A stretch of 64,000 nt of DNA, taken from an uncultured Deferribacteraceae bacterium. GTDB taxonomy: Bacteria > Chrysiogenota > Deferribacteres > CAMZNJ01. The notes beneath the pieces are model-generated. The model was not told the DNA's origin, ran no database searches, and was given only the letters and a program-made list of their open reading frames with translations. Where the stretch lies: assembly GCA_947313855.1 (NCBI GenBank), contig CAMZNS010000017.1, positions 16,809 to 80,808 on the forward strand, read 5' to 3'. Of the stretch, positions 8,632 through 19,268 are shown piece by piece. Each line of letters starts with the position of its first letter. Within the stretch, counting starts at the first letter, position 1. A program made the translations under genes and the position numbers.

Positions 8632-11427
8632 GTGGTTGTAGATGACAAAATATCAGACGAAAACAAACTAAACAGAGGCACATCGCAACACGCCAGAAGA
8701 CGCTTACCCATTGCAAGAACTCTAACCCTAGCCATACTCGCAACACTACTGCTCAGCAACGCATACGCCATCGAACCGAAAAATATCAAAGACGCTATCA
8801 TCGGATCGCAACTATCCAACTACAACAGATACCAACCCAACACCGCAAGCCCAGAAGCAGCTTACACCATCGAAACACTCACCACCAACCTACAAGGATA
8901 CGAATCCAACTACAAAACGTACAAAGAATCACTCAGCAACCTCGTAAACGATACACCCTACATGCGTCGAAACCTTCGTGGCATCGACGACCTACGGCGA
9001 AGCATTATCGTCTCATTCCAACGAGGAAAATATGGCGAAGTTGTTAGCTCCTACAATAACGAAAACCTCAACTCCTCTCTAAACCAATACAGCGACGAAC
9101 TCAGCCTACTCTACAGCATCGCACTCCTACAACAAGGATCCTACAACGCAGGCACTGCCATACTCAGCAACCTTGCACAAAAACCTGACAGCAAAGATAT
9201 CACCAAACATAACTTCAACCTCATCGCACTCGATGCACTTGCACAATACGCGGTGGAAAATAACAATTTCAACCTGTTCCTCAAATCCTTCAACCTCTAC
9301 CCAAGCAAAACCTCAGACTACGCAACAGCCTCATACCTACAATACCTACTCGTAAACAGCAAATTCAACGAACTGAAAAATATCGAAAAAAATAACCCCG
9401 AAATCAAAAAACGACTGCTGAAAAATCCAAAACTCAACGAATTCAAAACAAAAGGATACTACCTTACACAAAAATACGACAAAGTGCTAACTTACGGACG
9501 CGAATTCAACACACCAAATACATACGACATCGTACTGGATAGTGCCGCAATACTCGGAAACAAAACATACCTAGAATCATACATACTCAGAATCCCAAAT
9601 GGCAAACTAACTAACACTGCCCAAACAAAACTCGCCATCACACTCGCAGCAAACAACACCAAAAATACAACCACGCTCAACAAAAACAACGACGCTATCC
9701 TGAAATCACTCCAAAAACAAAACCAAGACTACATGGAAATCTACACCTACTACCAATACAAATTCAACAACAACCTCAACAAAACCATCGTCAACACCAT
9801 CTACAAACAAAGCTCCACTATCACACAAACATACATGGACACCGCAAACACACTAAAACTAATCTCCAAACTACAATGCACGGACGCCATAACTTACATC
9901 AACACAAATATGCCCCGAATACCACTCGAATTAAACCTACTACTCGGCGAATGCCTACTAATCGACAACAACGAAATCGCCAAAAAATACCTCTACACAT
10001 TCCTAGACAACACCAACAAACGAAACAACAACTACTGGAAAGCAAAAAGCCTACTCGCTCTCGCTCTCTTCAACAACAACGAAACAGTGGAAAGCAGCAT
10101 CATCATCGACGACTGCAAAACAGACAGCTGCAACCTAGTCAGATCCTACACACAACTAAAACAACGCAAATACGTCACAGCCCTTAACACCGCTAAAACA
10201 ATACACAACTCTAACCTAACAAACATAACCACAAATATTCAACTACTCAGCTTCTACGGACTAGGCAAATGCAACAACGTTATCAACATCGCCAAAAATA
10301 ATACCTTCAACTCCGAAACAACATCTTACGCCATCGCTGACTGCTACCTCACACAAAATAACGAAAAACTCGGACTAAAATACCTCAACACACACATCAA
10401 AACCAACACAACATACACCAAACTCGGAATGAAATACTTCTTCAACAAAGAAAACTACAACAAAACAATCGCTCTCGGGAACAACATCAACAGCAAACAA
10501 CTCGACTCCGACATCGCACTACTACTCGGATACTCATACCACTCAATAGGGGAATACAACAACGCTTACCGATACTACAAAGCAATCGCAACAACAAACA
10601 ACTCCAACACCCCAATGGGTATCGATAGCATGATAAATATCTGGAGCAACGTTACAGCATACAACGCCACACAAGACATCACAACAATACTGCTCACAAA
10701 CAAAAATATCGACAACCGAGAAGTCTACCTAATGAAAGCCGCTACACTCTTCACCAAAAGCAACCTCATCAACGAAGCATTCCAACTAGTCAACACCCTC
10801 TTCGACGACTACTCAAAACCGGAAGCAATACGAGGTGCATATGTTGTCAGAGCCGAACTGTTCTACCAACTGCAAAACTACAACGCTTGCCTAGCTGATG
10901 TCCAAACAGGACTCTCATACAAAAAAAACGACGAAGCACCGCTACTCTACTACAACGCTCTCTGCAACGAACACATCAACCCTGAAGCAAGCCTCAAAAC
11001 ATACCAACAACTAAGACAATACCCCGAATTCGAATACCTCGCTAACGAAAAAGTCATAAACCTTAGCGACAACCCAAGACTACTACTCGACTCAGCAAAC
11101 TACTTCGCCGACAAAGACCAAAACCTCTACAACAAAGGGATACAAAAATTCCTCCTACTTGTACCACTCTTCGAACTAGCACAAAACGTCAACTACCTAC
11201 CAGTACTCGAAAACTCCGACGACGCCAATACCAGAGCAAAAGGATACTTCCTAAGGGCACAACTCGCCGAACGAAATACAGATCACACAAAAGCAATCGC
11301 AAACTACCTACTAGCATTCTACACAACAACAGACAAAGTCAGCAAAACACAAGCAAAAGAAAACCTTATCGAAATCTACACCAAACTCGGACTAACCGAA
11401 CGTGTGGAAATCATCAACAAACTCTAA
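8632..11427 (+). CDS. large exported Asn/Tyr-rich repeat protein, TPR-like
   Basis: 931 residues. The start is GTG 8632, fixed by AGGAGG at 8618-8623. After a charged N-terminus comes a signal or anchor segment (LTLAILATLLLSNAYA). The remainder is helical and unusually rich in Asn, Lys, Thr and Tyr, with TPR-like spacing of helices (GKYGEVVSSYNNENL, YSHIGEYNNAYRYYKAI-like stretches, NYNACLADVQTGLSY). It is probably a periplasmic scaffold. I recognise no enzyme motif. It lies 18 nt after surE and ends 24 nt before the convergent MATE gene. The sense strand is extremely A/C-rich. Function unknown. Confidence 0.75.
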   Translation: MVVDDKISDENKLNRGTSQHARRRLPIARTLTLAILATLLLSNAYAIEPKNIKDAIIGSQLSNYNRYQPNTASPEAAYTIETLTTNLQGYESNYKTYKESLSNLVNDTPYMRRNLRGIDDLRRSIIVSFQRGKYGEVVSSYNNENLNSSLNQYSDELSLLYSIALLQQGSYNAGTAILSNLAQKPDSKDITKHNFNLIALDALAQYAVENNNFNLFLKSFNLYPSKTSDYATASYLQYLLVNSKFNELKNIEKNNPEIKKRLLKNPKLNEFKTKGYYLTQKYDKVLTYGREFNTPNTYDIVLDSAAILGNKTYLESYILRIPNGKLTNTAQTKLAITLAANNTKNTTTLNKNNDAILKSLQKQNQDYMEIYTYYQYKFNNNLNKTIVNTIYKQSSTITQTYMDTANTLKLISKLQCTDAITYINTNMPRIPLELNLLLGECLLIDNNEIAKKYLYTFLDNTNKRNNNYWKAKSLLALALFNNNETVESSIIIDDCKTDSCNLVRSYTQLKQRKYVTALNTAKTIHNSNLTNITTNIQLLSFYGLGKCNNVINIAKNNTFNSETTSYAIADCYLTQNNEKLGLKYLNTHIKTNTTYTKLGMKYFFNKENYNKTIALGNNINSKQLDSDIALLLGYSYHSIGEYNNAYRYYKAIATTNNSNTPMGIDSMINIWSNVTAYNATQDITTILLTNKNIDNREVYLMKAATLFTKSNLINEAFQLVNTLFDDYSKPEAIRGAYVVRAELFYQLQNYNACLADVQTGLSYKKNDEAPLLYYNALCNEHINPEASLKTYQQLRQYPEFEYLANEKVINLSDNPRLLLDSANYFADKDQNLYNKGIQKFLLLVPLFELAQNVNYLPVLENSDDANTRAKGYFLRAQLAERNTDHTKAIANYLLAFYTTTDKVSKTQAKENLIEIYTKLGLTERVEIINKL

Positions 11428-11451
11428 AAATAAACGGCAAAAATAACTCAA

Positions 11452-12798
11452 CTACGTAATCTCGCGTACCCAACGACCACGCCACAAATATAACGTGTAA
11501 AACACCGATACCAAACCAAACGCCAACAACTCAGCCAAATACAAACTCGACAAACCCATCCGAAACACATACAAAAATAGGAACATCATAGGCAAAACCA
11601 AAAACCACTGACGTACAATATTCACAACCATAACAATAAACGTATTACCAGCACCCGTAACCACATTACGCATCAGTACCAAATAATTTACAAAAAACTG
11701 ATTCAATGCCAAAAGAACCAAGGGGGCCGTTGCAAGAGACATTAACCCCGCATCAGAAGTGAAAATACCAACCAACTGACGCTGAAACAACAGCAACACA
11801 ACCATCGTAATAATACTCCACGTCGTAATCATAATAATGGAAACACGCAAAACATCACGAACTCGCTCTCTGTTGCCAGCACCAAGTGCATGGCTAATAA
11901 ACACCGACGCAACCAACGCAAATCCGAACGACGGCATCGCTGAAAAACCCTTCATACTAGCCAAAATCGGCACAAGGGCGATACTACTCGTCCCCAATGT
12001 CGCAACCATAAACGACACAACCACCGCTGAACCCTCAGTAAACATATCCGTTGTTGCCGTTGGAGTACCATACCTACCTATTTGCAAAAATAAACGGGGC
12101 GAAAAATGGAAATCACCAAAAAAACTCAACCGCAAAGACGACCTGCTCACAAATAATAAATAAAAAAATATGGAAGCACTCATACTACGACTAATCAATG
12201 TCGACAACGCTACACCATTCACCCCCATCTCAGGGAACAACCACCAACCAACAATAAATACATAGTTCAACACAATATTCAGAACCACCGTAACAATGGT
12301 CAGATTCATGGATATCATGGTGTTGCCCAAGGAACGAAAGATAAAACCACCCGCAAACGCTATCCCCATCGGTATCACAGAGTATGATACAATCTTCGAA
12401 TATGAAATGAAATTATCTCGCACCTCACCCTCAAATCCGTACAAAGAAGCGATACTGCCCAATGAAAAATGGAGCACCGAAATAACAAAAATGGAGATAC
12501 CAATATTAATGGCAATGGTGTGGAGGGCAACCAGACGGAAACCTTCACGGTTTTGAGAACCATGATGACGACCCATAATCGCCATGGCACCGTGGTTGAA
12601 TGAAAATAGTGTGAGTGCTGCCGAAAGAACAATGTTCGAATAACCAACTGCCGCCAACGCCTCAACACCTATCATGCGACCAACCATGATCGTGTCTGTC
12701 ATACCCGTCATCACACGCAAAGTCATGGCAATAATCGACGGAACCGCCGCCACAAACATCAACCACCCCAACGACTGCCGCATCCCAAACCTAAACAT
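11452..12798 (-). CDS. MATE-family efflux transporter (second of pair)
   Basis: A 448-residue inner-membrane protein with about 12 helices. Early landmarks are TGMTDTIMVGRMIGVEALAAVGYSN (seen in parts as DTIMVGRMIG and EALAAVGYSN) and the loop RSLGNTMISM. Both lobes show the internal duplication expected of MATE exporters, which use Na+ or H+ gradients to export cationic compounds. It lies 28 nt downstream of another MATE gene on the same strand. The two are diverged paralogues and may act together, though MATE proteins normally work alone. Substrate unknown. Confidence 0.85.
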   Translation of the reverse strand: MFRFGMRQSLGWLMFVAAVPSIIAMTLRVMTGMTDTIMVGRMIGVEALAAVGYSNIVLSAALTLFSFNHGAMAIMGRHHGSQNREGFRLVALHTIAINIGISIFVISVLHFSLGSIASLYGFEGEVRDNFISYSKIVSYSVIPMGIAFAGGFIFRSLGNTMISMNLTIVTVVLNIVLNYVFIVGWWLFPEMGVNGVALSTLISRSMSASIFFYLLFVSRSSLRLSFFGDFHFSPRLFLQIGRYGTPTATTDMFTEGSAVVVSFMVATLGTSSIALVPILASMKGFSAMPSFGFALVASVFISHALGAGNRERVRDVLRVSIIMITTWSIITMVVLLLFQRQLVGIFTSDAGLMSLATAPLVLLALNQFFVNYLVLMRNVVTGAGNTFIVMVVNIVRQWFLVLPMMFLFLYVFRMGLSSLYLAELLAFGLVSVFYTLYLWRGRWVREIT

Positions 12799-12826
12799 AA
12801 AACCCCAGACATAAACCCGAAAGGTC

Positions 12827-14206
12827 TTACCGAATCTTTACTCGCAACCAACTACCACGCCTGAAATAAACATACAAAATCACCGCAAAGACACCAAAAC
12901 CGAAAAACTCACCAATATAAAACGCCTCCAAACCCAAGTCAAACGTGGACGCAACAATACCTGTTACTGGCAACACGAAAACCCACTGGCGAAGAGTTGT
13001 CGTCAACATCACAACCTTGGTCGCACCTGAACCGCGAATAAAACCTGTCATCAAAATCACATAAATCAACAAAGGCTGATTAATCGCGAAAATCAACACC
13101 GGTATCCTAGCCGCTGCCAAAACTTCAGCATCAGAGGTGTACACCAACAAAATATAACTACCAGCAAACAAAAACAAGACGGTCATCAATAGTCCCCACG
13201 TAATCGCATAAACACTAGCTATACGACCAACCAACACCGCACGCTGACTGTCACCCGCACCCAAAGACTGACCACACAACGCCGCCGACGCTATGGCCAA
13301 ACCAACACCCGGCATAAACGATAACGACTCAATATTCAACAACATAGGCAAAGCCGCTTCCGAAGCTGTCTCAAGGTGGATTGCCAACATCACCAACAAA
13401 ACATTAATCGACAAATTCACCATGAACTCCTCAGCAATAGTCGGTACCCCCAAACGCAACACCTGACCACTAATACCACGTGTCGGACGCATCAAACGAA
13501 CCTTTATACGAGTAACACCCTTATGAACAAAAAATATGTACAAATATGCTGACGCCTCCAAATACCTAGCCAAAACAGTGGCAATAGCAGCACCCTTAAC
13601 ACCCAACTCTGGAAAAAACCAAAAACCCGTTATCAAAACATAGTTACCAACAATATTGAACGCAATAGCAACAACAGCAATCTGCATGGGCAACTTAGTA
13701 TTACCCAATGCACGCAAGGTTATCGCACCTGAAAATAGTATGAAAAATGCCGGAATCGACAACAAAACAATGTAAACATAAGAAAGATACAGAGACTCAA
13801 CAACAGGCTCAAAACGATAAAGCATCACCAAAACAGATATAATCGGAAGCAACACCAATACCAAAAGAATAGAAGCAAATATATTGAGACTGAAATTCTC
13901 CGAAATAACGCGACGAAGCTTAACCAACTTGCCTCCACCGTAGTAACGTGCAATAATCGCCGCCGCACCGTAATTGAAACCGATAACAGTAAACATGGAC
14001 GTGTACATCAACAAGTTCGCATAACCACTAGCCGACAACGCCTCCTTACCCAAAAACTGACCTATCATTACAACGTCAACAAAACTTATAAGCGTACGCA
14101 ACAACATGTCAGCAACGGCTGGAGCAGCCATCAGCAATACTGTTTTCGACAGCTGGGGATTCTCACGAATTACGCGGGGGCGGGGGATATGTCTTGTCCA
14201 AATCAT
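12827..14206 (-). CDS. MATE-family efflux transporter (first of pair)
   Basis: A 459-residue polytopic membrane protein. Family landmarks are LISFVDVVMIGQFLGKEALS, the RALGNTKLPM loop and GLAIASAALCGQSLGAGD (seen in parts) in the second lobe. The start ATG 14206 is preceded by GGAGA at suitable distance. It precedes the paralogous MATE gene by 28 nt in the same direction, so the two are likely co-transcribed. Its promoter would lie in the 264-nt gap before the PFOR terminator. Substrate not predictable. Confidence 0.85.
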   Translation of the reverse strand: MIWTRHIPRPRVIRENPQLSKTVLLMAAPAVADMLLRTLISFVDVVMIGQFLGKEALSASGYANLLMYTSMFTVIGFNYGAAAIIARYYGGGKLVKLRRVISENFSLNIFASILLVLVLLPIISVLVMLYRFEPVVESLYLSYVYIVLLSIPAFFILFSGAITLRALGNTKLPMQIAVVAIAFNIVGNYVLITGFWFFPELGVKGAAIATVLARYLEASAYLYIFFVHKGVTRIKVRLMRPTRGISGQVLRLGVPTIAEEFMVNLSINVLLVMLAIHLETASEAALPMLLNIESLSFMPGVGLAIASAALCGQSLGAGDSQRAVLVGRIASVYAITWGLLMTVLFLFAGSYILLVYTSDAEVLAAARIPVLIFAINQPLLIYVILMTGFIRGSGATKVVMLTTTLRQWVFVLPVTGIVASTFDLGLEAFYIGEFFGFGVFAVILYVYFRRGSWLRVKIR

Positions 14207-14380
14207 GGCATCTCCTACAAAATTGTTGAGCTACGGTGGGAGTGCTCGAACCTAAATAAAATAATGTTTTTATAAATACAAACAGAACCTATCCTAGTGT
14301 TATAAACCTAAAAAATTGTTATTGCAAGAGAAATTAACAACCAAAACAGCAACCACTCACAAAATAATATAGCTCAATAT

Positions 14381-14421
14381 AAAAGGGGGCAGGCTTTTCA
14401 CAGCACTACCCCCCCCCTTTT
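14381..14421 (-). terminator. rho-independent terminator of PFOR gene
   Basis: On the minus strand AAAAGGGGG pairs with CCCCCTTTT across a loop of about 23 nt, followed by TATATT. It lies 50 nt beyond the PFOR stop codon. Confidence 0.7.
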
Positions 14422-14470
14422 CGTCGCAACCATTATTTACTCATAGTAAACAAACGACACTCTAAACCCA

Positions 14471-17400
14471 TTACTTGCCTTCAGGTGAATCCGCTGACTC
14501 ACCTTGAGCTTTATACAAAGCTGACAAATCTTTCAGGTACTGGAAGCGATCCTTGTAATGCTTGTCCGCAACATCTGTCAGTGCGTCAAAACTGTCTTTG
14601 TGCTTCTTAGCCGTTGTGCGGAACCTGTTCTCCATGGCGAAAAACTCACTAACATGCTTTTTGCCCAAACGGGAATCCAGTTGCAGTGGCGACTTCTTGC
14701 TACCAATCAAACGTGGGTCAAACCTAAACAGTGGCCAGTAACCTGTTTCGATGGCAACCTTCTGGTGCTCAACACCTTTAGACATGTCGATACCGTGCTC
14801 GATACATGTGGAGTAAGCGATAATCAGGGATGGTCCGTCGTATGCTTCTGCTTCGAGCATAGCTTTGAGCAGCTGAGTGGAGTTCGCAAGTGAAACATAA
14901 GCAACATACACATGACCGTAAGTCATCATCATCATACCTAGGTTCTTCTTGAACGAAACCTTACCATCAGCGGCAAACTTGGCTGTTGCACCGAACGGTG
15001 TGGATTTGGAGGCTTGACCACCAGTATTGGAGTACACTTCTGTGTCCATTACTAGTACGTTGAAGTTTTCGGATGTGGAGAAGATGTGATCGAGTCCGCC
15101 GTAACCGATATCGTATGCCCATCCGTCGCCTCCGAGCATCCAGAACGATTTCCGCACAAGGAAGTCGGTGAGTGAGAGCAGGTTTGTTGCCTCTTCAGTG
15201 TTGAGCTTTTCTAGAATGGTACGTAATTCGCTCACACGTTTGCGTTGTTGTGCGATGTCGTCGCTGGAGTCTTGTTTTGCGTTGGCGATTGCGTCGCAAA
15301 GTTCGTCATTGCCGATGGAGCTCCTTAGTGCATGGAGGCAACGTAGAGCATCTTTGCCCATGGTGTCCACGGTAATTTTCATGCCGAAACCGAACTCAGC
15401 ATTGTCTTCGAACAGTGAGTTGCCCCACGATGGTCCGTACCCTTCAGAGTTGCATGTGTAGGGCGATGTGGGTAGGTTTCCGCCGTAAATGGATGAGCAC
15501 CCTGTTGCGTTGGCAATCATTAGTCTGTCGCCGAATAGTTGTGTGAGTAGTTTGACGTACGGAGTTTCGCCACAACCGGCACAAGCACCTGATGCAAACT
15601 CGAATAGTGGTGTTTTGAGCTGAGAGCCTTTGACCGAAGCGAGGTTGATGAGCTCAGCCGGTGGCTCGCTTAGTGTTAGGAAGAAGTCGAAGTTTTCTGT
15701 TTCTTCCTCTTTGTGCTCAATGGGGCTAGCCATGTTGATGGCTTTGCGTGTTGGATCGGTTTTGCTTGTTACGGGGCAAGCTTCGATACAGAGGTTGCAC
15801 CCTGTGCAGTCCAGTGGCGACACTTGCACGGTGTAGGACATGTTGTCGAACCCTTTGCCTTTCGCCTTGAGCGACTTAAATTTTGATGGTGCCCCTTCGA
15901 GTTCGTCGTTGGAGTATGCTTTTGTGCGTATTGCGGCATGTGGGCAGATGAATGAGCAGTCACCACATTGGATGCATAGTTCTTCGTCCCAAATTGGTAT
16001 TTGCATTGCGATATCGCGTTTTTCTAGTTTGGATGTACCGGTGGGGTATTTGCCGTCGAGAGGTAGTGCTGACATTGCTAGCTCTTCCCCCCTTTCGGAG
16101 ACAAGGTAGGCTGTTGTTTCGCGGATAAATTTGTCATCGCTACCGGAGGCATGTGCGTTTAGTGCGAACGCTATTTCGGCGTGTTGTTCTAGATCTGCTT
16201 GGCTTTTGTTTAGAGTGTAGTCCACCTCTTCCAGCCTGTCGCGTCCTTGGTCAACAGCCTGCATGTTCATGTCTACGACTTTGTCGCCGAATTTGCCATA
16301 CGCTTTGCGTGCCATGTCCTTCATGTATTCCACGCTTTTTTCGAATTCGAATCCTAGCCCTTTGGAAGCGAGTTTGAAGTATGCTGTTTGTAGCACAAGG
16401 TTGTATCGGCGTTTGAGCCCGATATCCCTACCGATACCCACGGCGTCGATTACGTAGAACTTGAGGTTTTTTGATACAATCTGTCTACGCACTGTTTGTG
16501 GTAGGTGATTCCAGACGGTTGCGGCATCGTATTCGGAGTTGAGTAGGAATGTTCCGTTGTCTTTGATATTTTTGAGCATGTCGTAAAGTTCGAGGTATTC
16601 GAATTTGTGGCACGCAACGAAGTCTGCACGGGTAATGAGGTATGGACGTCGGATAGGTTTGTCGGAGAAGCGTAGGTGTGATATTGTTACGCCACCAGCT
16701 TTTTTGGAGTCGTAGGAGAAGTATGCTTGGATAAATTTGTCTGTATTTTCGCCCACGATTTTTGCTGTGGATTTGTTGGCGGAAACAGTACCATCGGAGC
16801 CGAAGCCGTAAAACATTGCTGAGTAGGATGATTCGTTACTAATGTCCCAGTTTTTGTCGTAATCGATGGAGGTGTGCCCAACATCGTCGTGTATTCCGAC
16901 GGTGAATGATGATTTCGGTTTGGATGCGGCAAGGTTGTCGTACACCGCCTTGACCATTGATGGGAGGAAGTTGTGCGAGCCTAGTCCGTAACGTCCGCCG
17001 ATAATGTACGGTGTTTGCAGGTTGGCAAATTCATCGTACTCGCGAGCACGGTTGTATGCTGAAACAACATCGAGGAATAAGGGTTCGCCAACGGAACCGC
17101 TCTCCTTGGTTCTGTCCATCACCGAGATACGTTTGACCGATTTAGGCACAGCCTTGAGGAATGCTTCCATGGGGAACGGTCTGTACAGGCGAACAAGAAG
17201 AACGCCCACTTTGTAGCCATGCACAGCGTTTAGCTCATCAACAACCTCTTTGAATAGGTCGAAAGCGGAGCCCATTATGACAACAATATCTTCCGCATCA
17301 GGGGCACCGTGGTACTCTACAACGCCGTATTTGCGTCCTGTAATCTTTTCGAATTTGTCCATTTCGGTTTGCATAACGTCAGCCATAGCATCGTAGACAA

Positions 17401-18109
17401 CGTTTGCACGTTCACGTCCGGCGAAGTATATGTCGGGGTTTTGTGCAGTACCAACAACGTGCGGATTTTCGGGACGAAGACCAGCAGCACGATGACGACG
17501 TACAGCAGAGTCGTCGATCATGGCACGCATGTCGTCGTGGCTTAGCTCTTCAACTTTTTGTATCTCGTGGGAGGTACGGAAGCCGTCGAAGAAGTGGATA
17601 ACAGGGATGCGATTGATTAGGGTGGAGCTGTGGGCGATGAGAGCCATGTCCATAGCCTCTTGCGGGTTGCTAGAGTTGAGCATAGCCCAACCAACTTGCC
17701 TTGCCGCCATAACGTCTTGGTGGTCGCCAAAGATAGACAGAGCATGTGTTGCGATGGCTCTGCTTGCAACGTGAAACACGGCGGGTGTTAGCTCTCCAGC
17801 AATTTTGAACATATTTGGGAGCATGAGAAGTAACCCTTGGGATGATGTAAATGTTGTGGATAGTGCTCCAGCCTGTAGGGCACCGTGAACAGCACCAGCA
17901 GCACCAGCCTCAGACTGCATCTCCACAACTCGAGGCACACTGCCCCAAATATTTTTGTTGCCAGCGGCACTCCTAGCGTCAGCATCTTCAGACATTGAAG
18001 AAGACGGTGTAATGGGGTAGATAGCAATTACTTCTGTTAGCGAATGGGCAACATAAGATACCGCAGCATTGGCATCTATGTTTAGCGTACGCCTTTTTGT
18101 AGTCGACAT
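14471..18109 (-). CDS. nifJ: pyruvate:ferredoxin (flavodoxin) oxidoreductase
   Basis: Single-chain PFOR of about 1212 residues. It converts pyruvate and CoA to acetyl-CoA, CO2 and reduced ferredoxin using thiamine diphosphate and three [4Fe-4S] clusters, in the cytosol. ATG 18109 (MSTTKRRTLNIDANAAVSYV) has GGAGG just upstream and matches the family start; the open frame extending to 18298 is non-coding leader. Landmarks: AIYPITPSSSMSE near the N-terminus, the two-cluster ferredoxin domain with CIQCGDCSFICP (about residue 711) and CTGCNLCIEACP (about 768), then ACAGCGETPY (about 843) at the proximal cluster and TPP domain. It is the central enzyme for anaerobic pyruvate metabolism here. Monocistronic, with its own terminator. 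Confidence 0.96.
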   Translation of the reverse strand: MSTTKRRTLNIDANAAVSYVAHSLTEVIAIYPITPSSSMSEDADARSAAGNKNIWGSVPRVVEMQSEAGAAGAVHGALQAGALSTTFTSSQGLLLMLPNMFKIAGELTPAVFHVASRAIATHALSIFGDHQDVMAARQVGWAMLNSSNPQEAMDMALIAHSSTLINRIPVIHFFDGFRTSHEIQKVEELSHDDMRAMIDDSAVRRHRAAGLRPENPHVVGTAQNPDIYFAGRERANVVYDAMADVMQTEMDKFEKITGRKYGVVEYHGAPDAEDIVVIMGSAFDLFKEVVDELNAVHGYKVGVLLVRLYRPFPMEAFLKAVPKSVKRISVMDRTKESGSVGEPLFLDVVSAYNRAREYDEFANLQTPYIIGGRYGLGSHNFLPSMVKAVYDNLAASKPKSSFTVGIHDDVGHTSIDYDKNWDISNESSYSAMFYGFGSDGTVSANKSTAKIVGENTDKFIQAYFSYDSKKAGGVTISHLRFSDKPIRRPYLITRADFVACHKFEYLELYDMLKNIKDNGTFLLNSEYDAATVWNHLPQTVRRQIVSKNLKFYVIDAVGIGRDIGLKRRYNLVLQTAYFKLASKGLGFEFEKSVEYMKDMARKAYGKFGDKVVDMNMQAVDQGRDRLEEVDYTLNKSQADLEQHAEIAFALNAHASGSDDKFIRETTAYLVSERGEELAMSALPLDGKYPTGTSKLEKRDIAMQIPIWDEELCIQCGDCSFICPHAAIRTKAYSNDELEGAPSKFKSLKAKGKGFDNMSYTVQVSPLDCTGCNLCIEACPVTSKTDPTRKAINMASPIEHKEEETENFDFFLTLSEPPAELINLASVKGSQLKTPLFEFASGACAGCGETPYVKLLTQLFGDRLMIANATGCSSIYGGNLPTSPYTCNSEGYGPSWGNSLFEDNAEFGFGMKITVDTMGKDALRCLHALRSSIGNDELCDAIANAKQDSSDDIAQQRKRVSELRTILEKLNTEEATNLLSLTDFLVRKSFWMLGGDGWAYDIGYGGLDHIFSTSENFNVLVMDTEVYSNTGGQASKSTPFGATAKFAADGKVSFKKNLGMMMMTYGHVYVAYVSLANSTQLLKAMLEAEAYDGPSLIIAYSTCIEHGIDMSKGVEHQKVAIETGYWPLFRFDPRLIGSKKSPLQLDSRLGKKHVSEFFAMENRFRTTAKKHKDSFDALTDVADKHYKDRFQYLKDLSALYKAQGESADSPEGK

Positions 18110-18482
18110 AGTATTCCTCCAAGGGTGTTTAATATTTAATATTTCTAATGTAAGGTGTGTATTTTGGTTAATTCGTGTGCACTGTTGTTCGTGTGCACTG
18201 TTGTTCGTGTGCACACACGAGTAAACTTTCACCTGCGTGCGGGTACCACAAACATGCATTGCAATTGTAACACAAGAAAACGCTCCTTTCAATAACATAA
18301 ATAGGTTTTCACAATATAATTATACAACTGCCTAATTATTTCGGCGTCAACCGCTAATAACCAATGTTCGTAAGCTTTCAGGCAACATCATCAAAGGGCA
18401 CTACTTTGTCGCGTTATTTGATATTTGTCCCTGAACATAAAAATAGTATGGTAATATTTGTATCTATATTTTATAATGGATT
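18110..18482. other. divergent intergenic region between PFOR and the MCE operon
   Basis: Contains a 3-copy repeat built on GTTCGTGTGCACT at about 18174-18218, in the PFOR leader. It also has TATAAT at 18472-18477, only 5 nt before the permease ATG at 18483. No Shine-Dalgarno sequence precedes that ATG. If this -10 is used, the permease mRNA would be leaderless. The paired -35 is weak. Confidence 0.45.
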
Positions 18483-19268
18483 ATGAAAATCAGACAGCAT
18501 ATTCACGGAATCATCTACTCCACTGGACAGGTTGCAACACAACAGTACACCTACCTTGCAATGTGCCTCTACCTCGCCAGCCTATCAACATACCACGCCC
18601 TAACCCTCTCGTTTTTAAGAGGACACTCCCTCACCGTGCTCCGAGGAGCCCTATACCTTTACGGTGCAAGTGCCACCATGTCTACCATCATCATCGGACT
18701 CATACTCTCATTCAGCATCTCATACCTTGTAGCACTCACCCTCAATATCGAACCCAACTACGCCACAATACTCATTAACGACGTAATCCTCATGGGGATA
18801 ATCCCCACAGGGATATCCATCCTCTTTGCCCTAAAATACTCCTCCCGACTCTACCACTCCATACGACAAATGTCCTCAAAGGGCGAATTCCGAACCATGC
18901 TAGCACTCGACATCAGCCCATACCGACTCATCTTTGCACCACAAATTCTCGCAGGCATACTCACCGTTGTCGCACAATCCATTACCATGGCCTTCATATC
19001 CGTTGTCGTAATGAACATCATGGTGCCCTCCATTGCCGGTGTCACAAAGGAATACTTCAACTTCATACTACTTAGCTCCATCAATCCTAGCGATATTGTA
19101 CAGTTCCTCGCAATATGCACCACCATGGGGCTTGCACTCACAGTATTCCCCATTCAAGCCGCATACGCCGTGTCCGACTCCTTCAACAGAACCGAAAGCT
19201 TCTACATCGCCATGATGAGCATCTTCTACTCCCTAATCATAATCAACGTTGCGGGGGCCATCCTATGA
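18483..19268 (+). CDS. MlaE-like (DUF140) permease of an MCE transporter
   Basis: A 261-residue polytopic membrane protein with about five to six helices, the expected size for MlaE, the permease of lipid-transporting MCE systems between inner and outer membrane. The best family match is LDISPYRLIFAPQILAGIL, equivalent to the conserved DPIRYLVAPRxxAG segment. The preceding coupling region, normally with an ELGTM-like motif, is diverged (MSSKGEFRTML). Context supports the call: it overlaps by 4 nt (ATGA) with a degenerate ABC-ATPase-like gene, and an MCE protein gene follows. No ribosome-binding site is seen before the start. Confidence 0.75.
   Translation: MKIRQHIHGIIYSTGQVATQQYTYLAMCLYLASLSTYHALTLSFLRGHSLTVLRGALYLYGASATMSTIIIGLILSFSISYLVALTLNIEPNYATILINDVILMGIIPTGISILFALKYSSRLYHSIRQMSSKGEFRTMLALDISPYRLIFAPQILAGILTVVAQSITMAFISVVVMNIMVPSIAGVTKEYFNFILLSSINPSDIVQFLAICTTMGLALTVFPIQAAYAVSDSFNRTESFYIAMMSIFYSLIIINVAGAIL

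Noticed and set aside
19115-19264. Frameshifted N-terminus that would restore Walker A to the MlaF-position protein
   Set aside because: The upstream in-frame sequence is His/Arg-rich antisense-like text inside the permease gene and contains no P-loop in any frame.
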